From Sapria himalayana (Eukaryota; Streptophyta; Magnoliopsida; Malpighiales; Rafflesiaceae): DNA of 64,000 bases. Under the pieces are notes generated by a model that did no database searches, was not told the DNA's origin, and was given only the letters and a program-made list of their open reading frames with translations. This document shows, one piece after another, positions 24,779 to 38,283 of the stretch. The stretch spans positions 297,164 to 361,163 of the forward strand of contig JAREIK010003001.1 in NCBI GenBank assembly GCA_029783825.1, in the 5' to 3' direction. How positions within the stretch are numbered: position 1 is the first letter of the stretch; each line of letters opens with the position of its first letter. Both the position numbers and the translations under genes were made by a program.

Positions 24779-26379
24779 TGATGGCTTACTAAAAATATGG
24801 ACAAAACTAACTATTAAATACCCTAAGTAATAATTACTGTGAAAGCTCAAGTATGATGTGATAAACATATTATAAAATATAATTGTAGTAATTTGTTAGT
24901 TTATTTTTTGATTTTTATTTCGGTATTAATAAGAGCATCCAACATTTCGGCAGTCTCAATCCAAATATAATTATCATATAGGCACCATATATATACGATT
25001 TTTCACTCAAGATTTAATGTTTGATGTGTTTTTTATTTGTTTTTTTTATTACTTTTAATAAGAACAACCAACATGTGGGGTGTCCTAATTACTTTTTCCA
25101 ATTATATAAGGGTAATGATGATATGACATTTAATAGAGTATTGTTTATTTTATTTTTGCATTTCAATTTTCAACATAATATCAAATTGAGGTTTGTAAAA
25201 AAAAAGTGCACTCATGTGCGTGCATTGGAGCATCAGACTGCACATTGTGGTGCACGATTCTCATGACGCACAAAAGTGTGCGGAGTAGCACACAAAAGTG
25301 CATAGGGTGGAACACAACAGTTCGCATGGTGGCAAATGGTAGAGCACATGGTAGTGCAATTGTTTTTCGGCTTGTCTAGATGCATGCTAGGATAAGCCAA
25401 ATTGACCAAAATGTGTTGACATACAACATGGACGGGGTTGAATGGTGCAATGATATTTTTTGATCAGCAAATCCTAAGTGTCACAGTTGGTGAACAACAA
25501 TAAAAGGCAACACATGGAAGAAGATTTAACAGTCGCCAAATGACAGTAAATGATGATGCATTACGGAGGTTGGGAAGAAACTCTAAATAGGATTCTAATT
25601 TATTTAAAAAAAAAACACAAGAGTCGGGTGTCATCCTGTTTTTGCACGGTATGGTTTATCTTAGTAGAAGTAACTGTAGATGAGTATCAGTCCAATACAC
25701 TCAATTTAAGAAGAAATTTCACACTAGAAATAATTATTTGATATTATTTTCGAAGAGAAAACCAAACGAGTTATGCACTTGTGAGAAAGACAAACTAACT
25801 ATTAAAATCATTCAGAAATCATCACAAATTTCATATAACATGACATTTATTAGAAAAAAAGATACAAAACTTTTCACTAAAATAAAAAAGTGACATTATA
25901 TTTTTTCAACTTTGTCACTCATCAATAGCCAAAATAAAAATATTTAATCATATTCTTATGAATATCTCACCATAAAATATGAATCATATCATCTAGAAAA
26001 GCTTACCAGAACTTCATATCCAACATATCAATGTATTTTGAGTACGAACTTATTGAATCTAATATATTTATACAAATGAAGAAATAGTAGATACAACCGA
26101 TTAGGAATTTAAGTAACTAACCACTTTAATTCATAACTAATCGAAATATATGTGAATATAACTCTTTTATGACAAATCATGTATTTTTTCTATTTTTCAG
26201 ACCTTTTACAAAATATTTAAAACTTAATTCAAATAAAATATTATCAAATAAAGAAATAATGATGTATTAAAATTTTTGTAAGACTAATTTAAAATTTATG
26301 CAATGAATCATAAAAGTATATATAAGATTTTATGCATTAGCACACACCAAGAAAATAAAATGAAAGGAAAATGACTAAT
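24779..26379. other. Intronic repeat debris
   Basis: No gene is seen. Two related words, TTAATAAGAGCATCCAACAT (24926) and TTAATAAGAACAACCAACAT (25055), and a similar one at about 17330 (GATAGGAGCACCCGACTAGC) suggest repeated LTR fragments. Moderately GC-rich CGCA/GTGCA text occupies 25200-25530. Confidence 0.4.
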
Positions 26380-26814
26380 TAAGCCAGCATAGGCAAAGTG
26401 AAAGAAAGCAAACTCCAAATGATAGAACTATTGGAAAGATTGGGGAGTCCTAAGAGAATTAGGATAATATAGATATTCCGACATGATATAGGAAGTAATA
26501 TAACAATAAGCATTTTTGGACCTAGGAAATAATCTATGTTCAAAATAACCCAACTCATACCTATAATCAAGCAACCAAAAGGGGGTAAAGCCGTCAAATG
26601 CAGACTCATTCACTAGGGAAATGGGGGGCTACGAGCCCTCTGCCGTTGTTGTTCCTGGACAACCCGTCCCACCTTTAATGAGCATGAAGAGATATGGGGG
26701 TTAAACCCATGATAATGCAATTTAATCTTCATTCAATCAACCACCCAATGCCAAGCAAATCAGGCAACTCAACAACTTTATAACTCATTTATGATTCCAA
26801 TTGGGAAGATAATT
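26380..26814. other. Unidentified single-copy-looking block
   Basis: More complex sequence than its surroundings, with two overlapping minus-strand open frames (26379-26609 and 26428-26613) and a GC-richer piece around 26600-26680. It matches no family I recognise. Neither frame has a credible start context or domain, so I do not call a gene. Confidence 0.3.
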
Positions 26815-27290
26815 GTAGACTTTCATAGATTTGTTCCTGCCTAGCTCACTAGTCAAACCCCAAAAGAAATATATGCGACTTGTTTGGATGGATAAGTTCG
26901 AGCCTATAATATGTAAAACCAAAGCTATCATGACTTTCTTTAACATTTGCATGCATGTAACTATCTTTTTTTTTTTCATTTCCTTTGGCTTTACTACCCA
27001 ACCTTGTTGAACTAAAAATGAGCTTAATCTTTTCTTTTTACGTGGATAAATCAACATCTAATAGAAGAATTGAGTTTGACTTTGCAGATGGAAGTCCTTC
27101 AATTTTAAAATGTTTTGTAGCAACTTGAATTAGAATGTGAGCATAATAAATCCATAATGACAAAAAAAAAATAAATATTTGAATGATATGATTCAAACAT
27201 TGATACTTTAAAAGTGTATTATAAAACACACTAAGGGAGAAATAGTTTAAACTACAACTACATTACCAATCGGATACCCTATTCTATCAT
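26815..27290. repeat. Tandem repeat copy 1 (about 500 bp)
   Basis: Shared landmarks with the next copy: GCCTATAATATGTAA, TTGTTGAACTAA, AAGTCCTTC, AAAATGTTTTGTAG, CTACATTA.CAATC. The copies have diverged but run in the same order. Open frames here (26785-27057 and 27038-27229) run across this repeat and are not trusted. Confidence 0.7.
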
Positions 27291-27299
27291 TTTTCAGTT

Positions 27300-28015
27300 T
27301 ATATCCTTTCTATTCACTAATCAGACATCAAAAGGAATACGTGTATTTTATTCAGATGGATAAATTTGAGCCTATAATATGTAATAACCAAAACTATAGT
27401 AACTACAATGTTTGGATGTCCACACTAAAACTCACACATTGCCCTGGATCCACATATTCATAGTCTTCGTAAGCTTCATCTATATCTTTAGATTTGATTA
27501 CATGCATGAAAATCACTTCTTTTTCCTTTCCTACGGTTTTACTACCAGACTTTGTTGAACTAAGACGGAGCTTAATATTTTTTTTTCACGTAGATGAATT
27601 GATATCAAATAAAAGAATTGGGCTTGTTTTTGCAGATGAAAGTCCTTCGATTTAAAATGTTTTGTAGTAACTCAGAATAGAAGGTGAGCATGACAAATCT
27701 ATAATGATAAAGAAGAATAAATATTTGATTGATACGACTCATACACTCGTACATTGAAAGAGTATTCTAAAACACCCTAAGGAAGAGATAGTTTAACTGC
27801 AACTACATTATCAATCAGATATATACGACTCAATATATATCATTTCAAATCAAACATCTTAAAGAAAATTTATTAAATTTACCTTCAAAAATTTTTAGAT
27901 ATACTTGTTTTAATATAACTATTAAAATTATCTTCCAGAATTTTTAGATAAACTTATTTTAATATACCAATTTAACTTGGCTCCCAACTACATTACTAAT
28001 CGGATATCACACTAC
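27300..28015. repeat. Tandem repeat copy 2 plus partial third
   Basis: The second copy runs to about 27835 with an extra internal segment (27410-27500) absent from copy 1. A short third fragment with CAACTACATTACTAATCGGA lies at about 27980-28010. The repeat family is not recognised. Confidence 0.6.
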
Positions 28016-29734
28016 AAAAAGGGACAAATTGGTATCTATGTTATCAACATATTTTTTTTTGGATACTTAAGTACCCAAAGAGAAAAAAAAATATTTCTTA
28101 CATTATAGGGTCAAGTGGGTCAGGTGGCATAGACATGGTATGAAGCAAGGCCCAATTCAGCAAAACCAAGCAAGGCATGGCATAGTTCAAAATCACGTTT
28201 AAAACATTATCATGCAGACCTGTGGCATAGCTCGTGCCATGAGAGACCATCACATAGTATGCATTATGTCATGGCAGACAAGGCCCATATGCTTGGCACA
28301 TTGGCATGACAAGTGGCACGACTAATTTTTTAAAAAGTAGCCATTTAAAAAAATAATTTGCACCATCAGCAAGTTGTTTGTTTAGCCTATCGGACCCCCA
28401 ACGACCTGACATTATCTGCAACAGAACAGAACATGTTGCTGTCCTGTTGAAAAAAAAAACAAAAATTTGGATCGCTAATTTTGAGACTTCGGGTTGCTTT
28501 CAACGGTTCATTAGGAGAAATCTATCGCAGTCAGATTTCTGCAGTAAACAATATTAAAAAAAGTTTTAAAATAAATTTTTTAATCAAAATTTTTAAAAAA
28601 ATATTTAATTCATATATTTGTTTTTCAGAGTTGATCTATAATTTCATCTCTTCTCATTATTCACAAATTAACATTAAGCTATATTTTTTTGCAATTTTTA
28701 TAAAATAATTTATAATTTTAATTTTTTAGATAAGAGAGCCAATGATAATTTTAGTATCATGGCGAGTACCAACTACTAAACATGAAAATATGATGTGCAA
28801 CATTCAAAGTATCTGTTACATAGAAAATTAAGGTACACATTATGATTGATATTTAATTAATAAATTTAAATTAAAAAATTTTAATCAGTTGTATAAATAC
28901 ATTATAAAATTTATGAAAAAATTTTAAAAAAAAAAAACTTATAATTTTCATAATTGCAGTTTAGTCTCACACATTAAAAATAATAAATAATAAATTTAAT
29001 AAAAATAAATTAGACATAAACTTAGATATAGCTAATAACGACATTTCAACCAAAATATCCAAGATAAAAACTAAAATCTCTCTCGTAATCTCGACTCATT
29101 TGCCTAAAAAACTAAACTAAATGAATTTAAGTAATCCAAATATATTTTAAAATAATAAAAATAAAAATATTAGGTACATCAAAAAAAAATTCGACACATT
29201 ATATATAATATAAAAAAATATATATACATATAATAGATTTTGTGAAATTAGACACCTTAAGAGATACATCAATTATTACATCAAAAAATACAAAGCATTC
29301 AATCCAATGCAAACCAAATATAGCGATGAGAGCTTTGAAGTTTGAGCATCTTCAAGTACATTGATTCATTTCATTTACCATAATAAATTTTATAATAAAT
29401 ACATGACTAAATTAATTGTTAGCATAAATCTTTTAATTAAATTTTTTGAAAATCTAAGAGTAGTTCAAATTATATAAACATATTTTCAACCCTCTAATTA
29501 GAAAATTCCTAGGACTACCAATAGGAAATATAATTAAATATTTAAATTAAAAGAATAATTATTAATTAATGAAATTATAAAATATAATAAAATAATATCT
29601 ATAATATCCGATATTTATTTTAGTCACGATAACATTGCATTCTCTTGCTTTACCATCAATTATCAATTATAAGTAAAACTAAATAAAAAATTTTATGATT
29701 TCATGAGATCATCTCTCCTTTCATGACGATCTCA

Positions 29735-29735
<1 letters not shown>

Positions 29736-29767
<32 letters not shown>
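29736..29767 (+). repeat. (CA)n microsatellite
   Basis: Uninterrupted CA dinucleotide repeat of about 32 bp in AT-rich DNA. Confidence 0.95.
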
Positions 29768-29769
<2 letters not shown>

Positions 29770-30615
29770 ATTTCTAGCATTATATCATCATTAACATATT
29801 TATCAGAAAAATTTGAGACTAACCCTTAATTAATATTTTTCACATTATATGTATGTCACATAATTAACCTAATAATCCAAGTAAAATATAAAAGTTATGC
29901 CTCTCATATTATAAAACATAAAAAAATTAACTAAAATATTATAAGATACATAGTAGACAATATAAGATTCATTTTATGTTTGTCAGAAAGCTTAAAAAAT
30001 TCAAACGAATGCGAAATACTATTAAAATTATACCAAATTAATATTAAAATAACAAATTTATTATTGATGAATTTATAAGTTACTAATACATAATATGTAA
30101 CTATGTAAATAATAAGAATAATGAACTTAATATAGAGGATTTAAATTATAAGATATTTTATTTTTAAAATTCATGAATATTTTCTATAATATGACAAACA
30201 TGTATTCAACTATATATACTCTCACCACTTGTATTGTACTTAAATGTAAATATAACATTAATAGTATTTTAGCATATATATGACACCAAATATTATTGCT
30301 TGCTTCCTAAATAAATTCTAAGATTAATGTGAAAAAAGTAAAAAATATATTAAGAAACACATTATCTATATGAATCAAGTAGAAAAAAACTAATAGTTAG
30401 ATTCATAAAAAATTAGTTAACATGTTTACACATTATGATAATATATATGATAATTATAATGAAACTTCGAATACAGACATAAACATCATATTCAAAGACT
30501 AAGTCATTTCTAAATAGTCAGTAAAAAGCAAATAACGAAATAAGCTGTTCAATAAGAGTGAATTATCTTAGCATTTAGATATTAATTATTATTTTATCCT
30601 ATTAGATAACAATAT

Positions 30616-30618
<3 letters not shown>

Positions 30619-30664
<46 letters not shown>
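30619..30664. repeat. (AT)n microsatellite
   Basis: Uninterrupted AT dinucleotide repeat of about 46 bp inside a decayed hAT copy. Confidence 0.95.
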
Positions 30665-30668
<4 letters not shown>

Positions 30669-31009
30669 TTAGTAAAAATTATATGAATTCTCCTATTTCA
30701 TATTATTTAAGATGATACATCATCATCTAATGATTTATTTGGTGTCTAGTAAAGCATAAGTCTACAATTCTTGTAACTATAAATATTATTACAGATAAAA
30801 TATTTAAATTTATGACTAAATATCATAAAAGTATTTTTATACTAAAAAGACGATGAAGATTAAAAAATGAGTATTCGAGATATGAGTTACGAGTCAATGA
30901 TGACTTATACGAAAATATCAAAAATAAAGAGACTAGCACTAGCCCCAATATTAGGTATGACAATTCAAACCATACTACTAACACAAACTAATCATGAATA
31001 TTAGACTCA

Positions 31010-31262
31010 ATTACTCAAATGACTAGCATGCAATGTATATTTAATTTTCTTATTTGTCAATTTATTATAATGTATCTTACAATGTTTATTTTAAACTTTT
31101 TCAAATTATTATAAATTATCATATGATACGATGATACTCAAAGGACTAACATACAATATGTATTTATTTTGCTTATTTGTCATTTTTATAATTATTTGTT
31201 TTATAATATCTTTTTTAAACTTTTTCAATTTATTATTAATTATCATATAATACCACGATGCT
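31010..31262. repeat. Two-copy tandem repeat, about 125 bp
   Basis: CTCAAATGACTAGCATGCAA...ATCATATGATACGATGATA is followed directly by CTCAAAGGACTAACATACAA...ATCATATAATACCACGATG, with a third start at CTCGAAAATG. It lies in the 3' part of the decayed hAT copy. Confidence 0.75.
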
Positions 31263-33515
31263 CGAAAATGAAACAATTACATTTATTATTTGGTTTTATA
31301 TCTATTATTCATTTTAATTTACATTGCAATGTTATTAAATTTTATTTCTTAACAATATTAAAATTATACTTATGAGCTTAAGCATAAAAATAAAAGCCAA
31401 TAAGCAATACCAATGACGCAATGGGATAGTGGCACCGAATTTGACACCACACTCCATTGTGGCAGTAAGGTCAGTGAGTAGCTATTGTTGTAGTATCAAT
31501 GTGCCACTATCATTTCTAACCTAAGAGGCAACCACATGCACACATCCAATTACATGCCATAGGCCATTGGCTAGTATATTGGGCCTCGGCTTGCCCACTA
31601 CTATTGGGCACCAGCATGGCCAATGATTGTGTCGTGCCAATGCTAGCCTAACCAGGCATACATCATATGGAAAGACATGCCAATAAACCATGCAAGGCTA
31701 ACCTATAATGTGATTATGCCAACGTGGCACAACATGAGAACCCATTTCATATCATGTCTGACACGGCAAGGAGGCCTGACTAGGCCACCAAAATTTCAAT
31801 CTTGCAAGCCTAACATGATCCATATACCATTTCATTCTCATAATAAATTAGTAAAATTTTAGTGAGTATTAATATTATTTATTTTGATAATAATTTCTGC
31901 TATAACAAACCAAGTAAAAGCATATTACATATGAATTCGTTACACTTCCTCTATTACACATCCCTACACGGAGCACCAGTTTGTAAACAAAGTAACTCAT
32001 TGACTACATCTAATCTTGTTGGTATTAAGTATGTTGTTACTCTTATAGTTTCATCATATCTAACAACAAATTTACATTATATTGAGTTTATAAAGAGTAA
32101 AGATTCCATAATAGAAGAATCTCATTCAGACACAGATGATGTGATAGTATAAATATAAGCACTAGTACAAATTTAATTTAGTCAGAAACTAGAAAATTTA
32201 ATCATTCATTACTTATAGTTTATACAAAGATAGAGATACATGTCTAGCCTTATCATACCTAAAACAAGTATATCAAAGAGTCAAACATTCTTATTATCAG
32301 TCTATGTGATCTTGATCTTCAAATTGCTAAAAAAGTCAACTAGGCTATGCCAAGCAGACAAGACTCATATTTTGGTCAGGTAATCATGATGTGTTAGTCA
32401 TAACATGAATTGGATAACTGAGTCATATCATGCCAGCACAACAATATTCTAGGAGGCGTGAATTAGCCCAGCTTCCTATGTCCGGTATGTTGGGTCATCT
32501 GATCGGATCAAATCATGTTTGATCATGTCGGTCGAACCAAGTTATGCCGAGTCAAGCTGAGTTATGCAAAGTCATGCTTAGAATACATGTTAAATTTTTT
32601 TTTTCTTTTTAGTAATATATGTCTACTAAGATAGCAGCAATAAGTTGCTTTCCTATTGGTCGAATTCAAAAAATAGCCATTGCAAAATGATTGCAAAATT
32701 TATAAAAAAAAGGTTGGGGTCTATGCTCGTGTCAGTTATTGCAAGCGTGCCAATCACATAGGAAATGCCTAACATGACAAGATGCATGTGCTAGATTGTA
32801 GGTCATACCTAGCCGATACAAAACAGCATGAGTTGTCATTGGTCAGCCAAGCTCAATCCATGCATAGTTCTAGATCATTTTTTCTGTTCTCATCAGTAAG
32901 TTCATATTGACGCAACTCTTAGCATATTGAGGTATGTGAATAAATTTTCAGTCTTGATATCTCTTGTATGGATCATAGGTATTTGTAGTGTTAGACAGGT
33001 ATTTAGGTTCGAGTTGAACATCAATAAACACCGAGAAAGATATAGAATAGTATTTTATAATTTTTTTTGAAACAAAATAGTCTTACAAAAAAACAAGGAA
33101 GATCATTATTTTGTCATTTAATAAAGAAATAAGATTCAAAGTAATAAAAACAATTGAAAATTATTTTAGATATAGCATTTAGTCAATGAGATCATATATG
33201 CACTCTTGTAACTCAGTATCATTAAATGTGATATTCAAATAGCAAGACATATAGCCTCCGAACCAATATTATACAAGTAAACGAATCACATCAAGATTGA
33301 CTCCTTTGTCAAAGAAAAAAAAATGATATTCAATAAGATTATATAGTCTCACAGTATCATTTAATCCAATATTACCGCAAGACATATAGCCTCCCATGGC
33401 AAGGCACGAGCCATGGCATGGGACGACATCGCCACGATCCATGCATAATTTTGGATTGTGTCGAGTTAGGTCTACTATGGATAGTTCAAGACGCTTGGCT
33501 CACTTGACACCTCTA

Positions 33516-34333
33516 CTTTGGAGAAGGTTTATTATTGATTATAGGTGAGTTTTCAATGCAAATACAAGTATAGATGAAAAGGTATATCAACGTAAAAATA
33601 AGACTTATAATAAAAAAAAATATACTTACACATTTAGTATATAGACTATCATGACACCTACTCTCTAGTGACCAAGATAGACTCGGTGCATATTCTTAAT
33701 TATCTTGCAAAATCTTAGAAGACTCAATTACTTCTTGGCTTAGAGTAACTTTATTCTACAATTGATATCATCTTGTCAGAAAAAAAGATATGCAGATGAT
33801 ACTCTTGTATATTTTAATCTTTTAAGTTGTGCTCTAGCACATGCTCATATTGATATAGGTATTAATTTTATTTTCAATGTGATCCCATCAATTAACCTAA
33901 CTACTTATATGAGAATTATATAAAAAATTAATTATCTAATTATTATTAGACATATATCTCTTACACAATTAATATAATTACTCATTATCTATAATCTCAT
34001 ATACATCATCTTGATGCATCACTAGGCATATTGAGGTTTGTCAAAATGTTTTATAGACTTTGAATCTATTTCAAAAATCATGAACACTCAAAATTAGTTG
34101 AGTATTCATATTCAAATTGTACAACAATATGAATTGAAAGGATATCCACAAAAATATTTATTATTTTTTTGGAGGCAATATTGTTTCCAAAAAAAGTAAG
34201 AGGTAACTGATAATTTATATTTTTCTTAGATATATGATATCAAGATCCAATATAGAAATAAAATTCAGAATGATAGCTCAATTATTTATAAGATAATTTG
34301 AATGTGACATCTACATGAAAAATTAGGTATACA
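33516..34333. other. Intronic DNA between hAT copies
   Basis: AT-rich, no gene seen. A phrase near 34140-34200 (CACAAAAATATTTATTATTTTTTTGGAGGCAA) resembles 23390-23420, suggesting shared retroelement debris. Confidence 0.35.
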
Positions 34334-34599
34334 TAGAGGTGTCAAGTGTGCAGGCAGTCAGGGCCAAACACGAGGCACAACCCGATTGAGCAGCGCTTGG
34401 GCCCATGTTAGGTTGGCTCAAGGCATGGTTCGGGTCATGTCATGTTGAGCTCACCCGGGCCAATTGTCGAGCCAGGCAAAACTCGGCTCCCTAGCCTGAA
34501 GGCACAGTTTATCGGCAAAACCCAAATTGTGCCCTATATCTTGGGCCGGGTTCGAGTTTGGTCTAAACCCAACGGTCCAAATACTCATACGAGTTCCTT

Positions 34600-35830
34600 G
34601 AACCATGCTCATTAATAAATATATGATGAGAATCTTTAAAGAATATAATATTAAAAATAAAATATATAATATCATATTTGATAACGCATCTAATAATGAA
34701 GTAGTAATTAACATATTTATTATAACTATTAGAAATGAATCATTAGAAAAGATTTTGCATGTTAAATACATTGTCACATCATTAACCTCATAGTACAAAT
34801 GAAGATTAAAGTTATTTCTCCTACTTTAGAAAATATAATAAACTCTCTAAAAGTTCTTCGTAAGCCTTACAAACAAAAAGTGTTTGGTAGCCTCTGTTTA
34901 TTTGCAGATCTAAAAAAAATTACAATCAGATGTGAGACACCACTGAAATTACATATACCTTATGTTGGAGTCAAGTGTTGGTTACAAACAAGTGATATCT
35001 AATTATATTAATAATAAGAGTGATAAACTTATTATTGATGGCACTGACTAGTTTATATAAAATTCTTAAAAATTTTTTATGATACAATAAACATGTGATC
35101 ATCAGTTCATACTATCATGACTTGCATTGCACTTGGGTGCATATATAATATTAGTAGTATGTTTAAAAAGTTTAGAAATAACCCGATATTTAGTGACATG
35201 ACTCGAGATGAAAACCAAGTACTTAGAGTACAGGTCAACTATTTCATCTCTTTATTACATGGCTGCCTACATGGACCATAGGATTTAAATGAAAGAAGTA
35301 TATAATACTTTGACATACATATCATCATGCATGAACCAAAAATATTAACCTGAATGATTCATTCATGAGAAGTTGACTGAATTATTTACATACTACGATA
35401 TTAGGAATAATGATAATAGTAGTCATGCTCTAAGTACAGACATAAATACCAAATTCGAAGATAATGACTTCTCCATTCAATTAGCGAGTGAAAAATGACA
35501 AGGTGGACAGTCGAATAGAAACAAGTTGTCTCGGTACTTATATATCAATTACTGTTCCCTATCACATATCGATAATAAGAATCTTAATATTTTATAGTTA
35601 TAAAAATCATGAGTCCACCTATCTCATGGTGTATAAGATGACATGAGATCTATTGAGTCATTCGGTATAGAGCATAGCATCAGAATTTACTTTTCAATTA
35701 CAGTGAACATGATTTCAAATAGAAAATCAAGATTATGATAAGATATTATTAAGGCATTAGCATCAATAAATGATTAGAATAATTCAAGCTTAGACGTTAA
35801 GGATCATGCTGTAACTACAACAAAAATAGA
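34600..35830 (+). pseudogene. hAT transposase remnant
   Basis: Plus-strand pieces give hAT RNase H-like fold text: NIIFDNASNNEVVINIFI, HVKYIVTSLTS, then YLMLESSVGYKQVISNYINN, and a C-terminal dimerisation remnant SFGIEHSIRIYFSITVNMIS followed by NRKSRL. Stops occur every 20 to 70 codons. The open frames at 34605-34793 and 34799-35002 are fragments of this gene. Confidence 0.75.
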
Positions 35831-35857
35831 GAAATTCGTGATTAATGATAATTCGTG

Positions 35858-36255
35858 TAGAGGTGTCAAACAGGTTGGGCCAGACCGACCTATCCATTTT
35901 TTTAGGTCCTATATGACTGGCATGTCATGCCTGGCACAACATGATTTTTTGGAAGGCAAGCCAGGCAAGGCTTATCTCTCGAAATCCAACCAGATTCGGG
36001 CTGGGTTAGTCAGAGCATGTCGGGTCGAATTGGGTTTAAAAAAAGGGGGTGTTTCGGGCTACGCGCCACCTTCTCCCATCGAGCATGCCGAGTTGCAGCC
36101 CGTTGGGCATCACCGGGTCGTCCCTTCGTTAGGCATCGTTCGGTGCAAGGTATCATGCTGTGCCCACATGCCAGGCATCCGTGCCTTGCCAAGCATGGCT
36201 TGGCTGTGCTAGCTTCGAACCAGGCCCAGGCTGCACGGCCCGTTTGACACCTGTA
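35858..36255. mobile_element. GC-rich hAT MITE nested in hAT
   Basis: The termini are TAGAGGTGTCAAACAGG and GGCCCGTTTGACACCTGTA. The flanking 8-mers AATTCGTG and GATTCATA match at 5 of 8. About 398 bp, GC-rich, no transposase. The open frames across it are consequences of base composition. Confidence 0.75.
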
Positions 36256-36950
36256 GATTCATAAAACTTTAATGATGATTGAGATTGAGCCTACTACCTA
36301 CTACTAGTGATACCATCATACAATTACGGGATTGATCATTTATGTATTATCTATTGATTTTTATCTTTTGATCTTTGATGTACTGATTTTTATATTTTGA
36401 GAATTAAGATTGTTTTGTTATTTTGTAATATGTATTTATATTACATTATAAAAACAAAATAATTAAAATTTATAATATTTATATTATATTATTTTTTTGA
36501 GTTCTAAGTTGTAACTTGTGATTGTAATTTTATTTTTTTTATCATATTTATTAATTTAATTAATTAATTTATATTAAAATTGAGAATATTTAGAATTAGA
36601 TATGACTCGATACCGAACAGGCCGAAATGACATGTTCTGACACGTCCCAGCATTACCCGACATAAAATCCCCAATGCAGGCATAAACCAGCCCGAATCCG
36701 ACAAACTCGAGTCGGTCGGATCATGCCAAGTCTGCCCTTTTTTATTCGTGTCGTGCCAAGCACTACACACCTCTTATACCTTGACATGCCAACAATGGCC
36801 AAATGACCCGAATGAGCCACCAAAAAAAAGGGTCGTGCTAGTCCAGCATAGCCCGTTTAATGCCTATATGCCAGTCATGACAAGGTGGCACGATTGTGAC
36901 ACAAAAAATGAGTCATACCTATACAACATGCCCCCCATTAGACACCTTTA

Positions 36951-37400
36951 ATTTGACAACTACAAATAAAATTAATTATTTTATTTATTTTAATCCAAAA
37001 TCAAAGCAAGAAACATGCTGATTTCCATGTCAGCACCCATTACGTTAAAATGTAATGGGCATCATGCATTAGCAGCACAATTGAGAGCTAATAGAAGGTG
37101 ACTGGGTTTACAAAAAAAAAAAAAACTAGTCATGAAGTGTGCGACATGTGACCAGTGAGACGTGCAAGATCATGAGCCACCATGCATGTGGACCATGGCA
37201 ATGAGCAAGCATGCGTATCATTTTTGGACCGACATAATTCATGGCTTGCCCTAGCTTAGCATAACACGAGCCGTGCCACGAGCTGGCACAACCTCAATCC
37301 ATGTCATAGTTCTAAATCATGTCATTATAGTTTGAGCATGACTATTTCAAGTCGTGTCTCATATCGCGTCTGGCATAGCCATAGACTTGACACCTCTACC
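36951..37400. mobile_element. GC-derived hAT end fragment
   Basis: Degraded CATG-rich DNA ends in CATAGACTTGACACCTCTA at 37398, a right-type family terminus whose left partner is not clear. It may be the true right end of the element starting at 34334 or of another copy. Confidence 0.45.
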
Positions 37401-38283
37401 AAAAATAAAGGTCTTGTTAGTATGAGTTTATTATTGAGCATCATTATCTTTTCATGTTCTCTAGTTTTTACATTGACTTTTTACATTATTCATTTTCAGC
37501 TTCAATTTATTAGTATACATGAATAATATTTTAATTATGAAAAATAATAAAATAATAATCACTTAATTCAATAAGCATTTTTAGTCATCACTCTGAATAA
37601 TCATATTTTAAATACCCTTATATAATGGGCAAAAATAATCAAAGTACTCCATAAGTTGAGTGCTCCCATTAAAAGTATCAATTTGGTGCATGAAAAATAA
37701 TAATAACAAACTTGAAGAAAAAAAATATAAACTCAAACCACTTCAAGTCTTTGCTGAAAATATATGTTTATTATTCCGTTGTTTAAATATATATTATAAT
37801 AATAGTAGGATTCTAAATTTTATAAAACCAGAATTAACAATCCACCATTATGTTCTTACTTTACTTGTTAAACACTAAATGTAAAGTTTAACATCTCGTT
37901 GCCTAAAAATCACATTAAAGAGTTTGTCACATCCAAAATATCTTACATACAATTGTCATCATTCTCAGAACACTTTATCTACGTTAGATCTCAAAATAAT
38001 TACAACATTTTACTTTCGAATAGATAAAACTACCCAACAAAATATAAAAATATATCATAGATATTATATTACAACATGGTATCCAACTTAAATCTAAATA
38101 TCAAACATATTATAAGTGTTAATTATTCATAAAAAAAATTAAAATTTTGAAAATATTTTCATATATCAAATATGCAAAGAGATGCATCAAGTTAAACATA
38201 TAGAAAAAAATTTTAAAAATAATTGATTATATAAACTATATATAATGTATTTAGTTGTCTGATCAAAACCACATAATTAATTT

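Larger units (their letters stand above)
28103..33515 (+). mobile_element. Layered decayed hAT copies (TAGAGGTGTCAA family)
   Basis: The left edge TAGGGTCAAGTGGGTCAGGTGG resembles the family terminus. The right edge GCTCACTTGACACCTCTA (ending 33515) is a good one. GC-derived, CATG-rich subterminal blocks occur at 28110-28320, 31400-31850, 32290-32600, 32700-32900 and 33390-33515, implying more than one nested copy. 30050-30900 is homologous to the transposase segment at 35030-35800. I find no matching target duplication for the outer edges, so the boundaries are tentative. Confidence 0.5.
34334..36950 (+). mobile_element. hAT transposon (TAGAGGTGTCAA family), decayed, with nested MITE
   Basis: The left terminus TAGAGGTGTCAAGTG at 34334 leads into GC-rich subterminal DNA and a plus-strand transposase remnant. 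The right part (36590-36950) is GC-derived and ends CATTAGACACCTTTA. A MITE is inserted at 35858-36255. The flanking 8-mers do not match, so the right end is tentative. Confidence 0.6.

Noticed and set aside
26600..26700. Possible organelle-derived insertion
   Set aside because: The GC-richer text gave no recognisable plastid or mitochondrial gene, tRNA or rRNA motif.
35838..36247. Open frames of 60-124 codons
   Set aside because: They cover a MITE and its flank; no recognisable protein and opposite-strand overlap.
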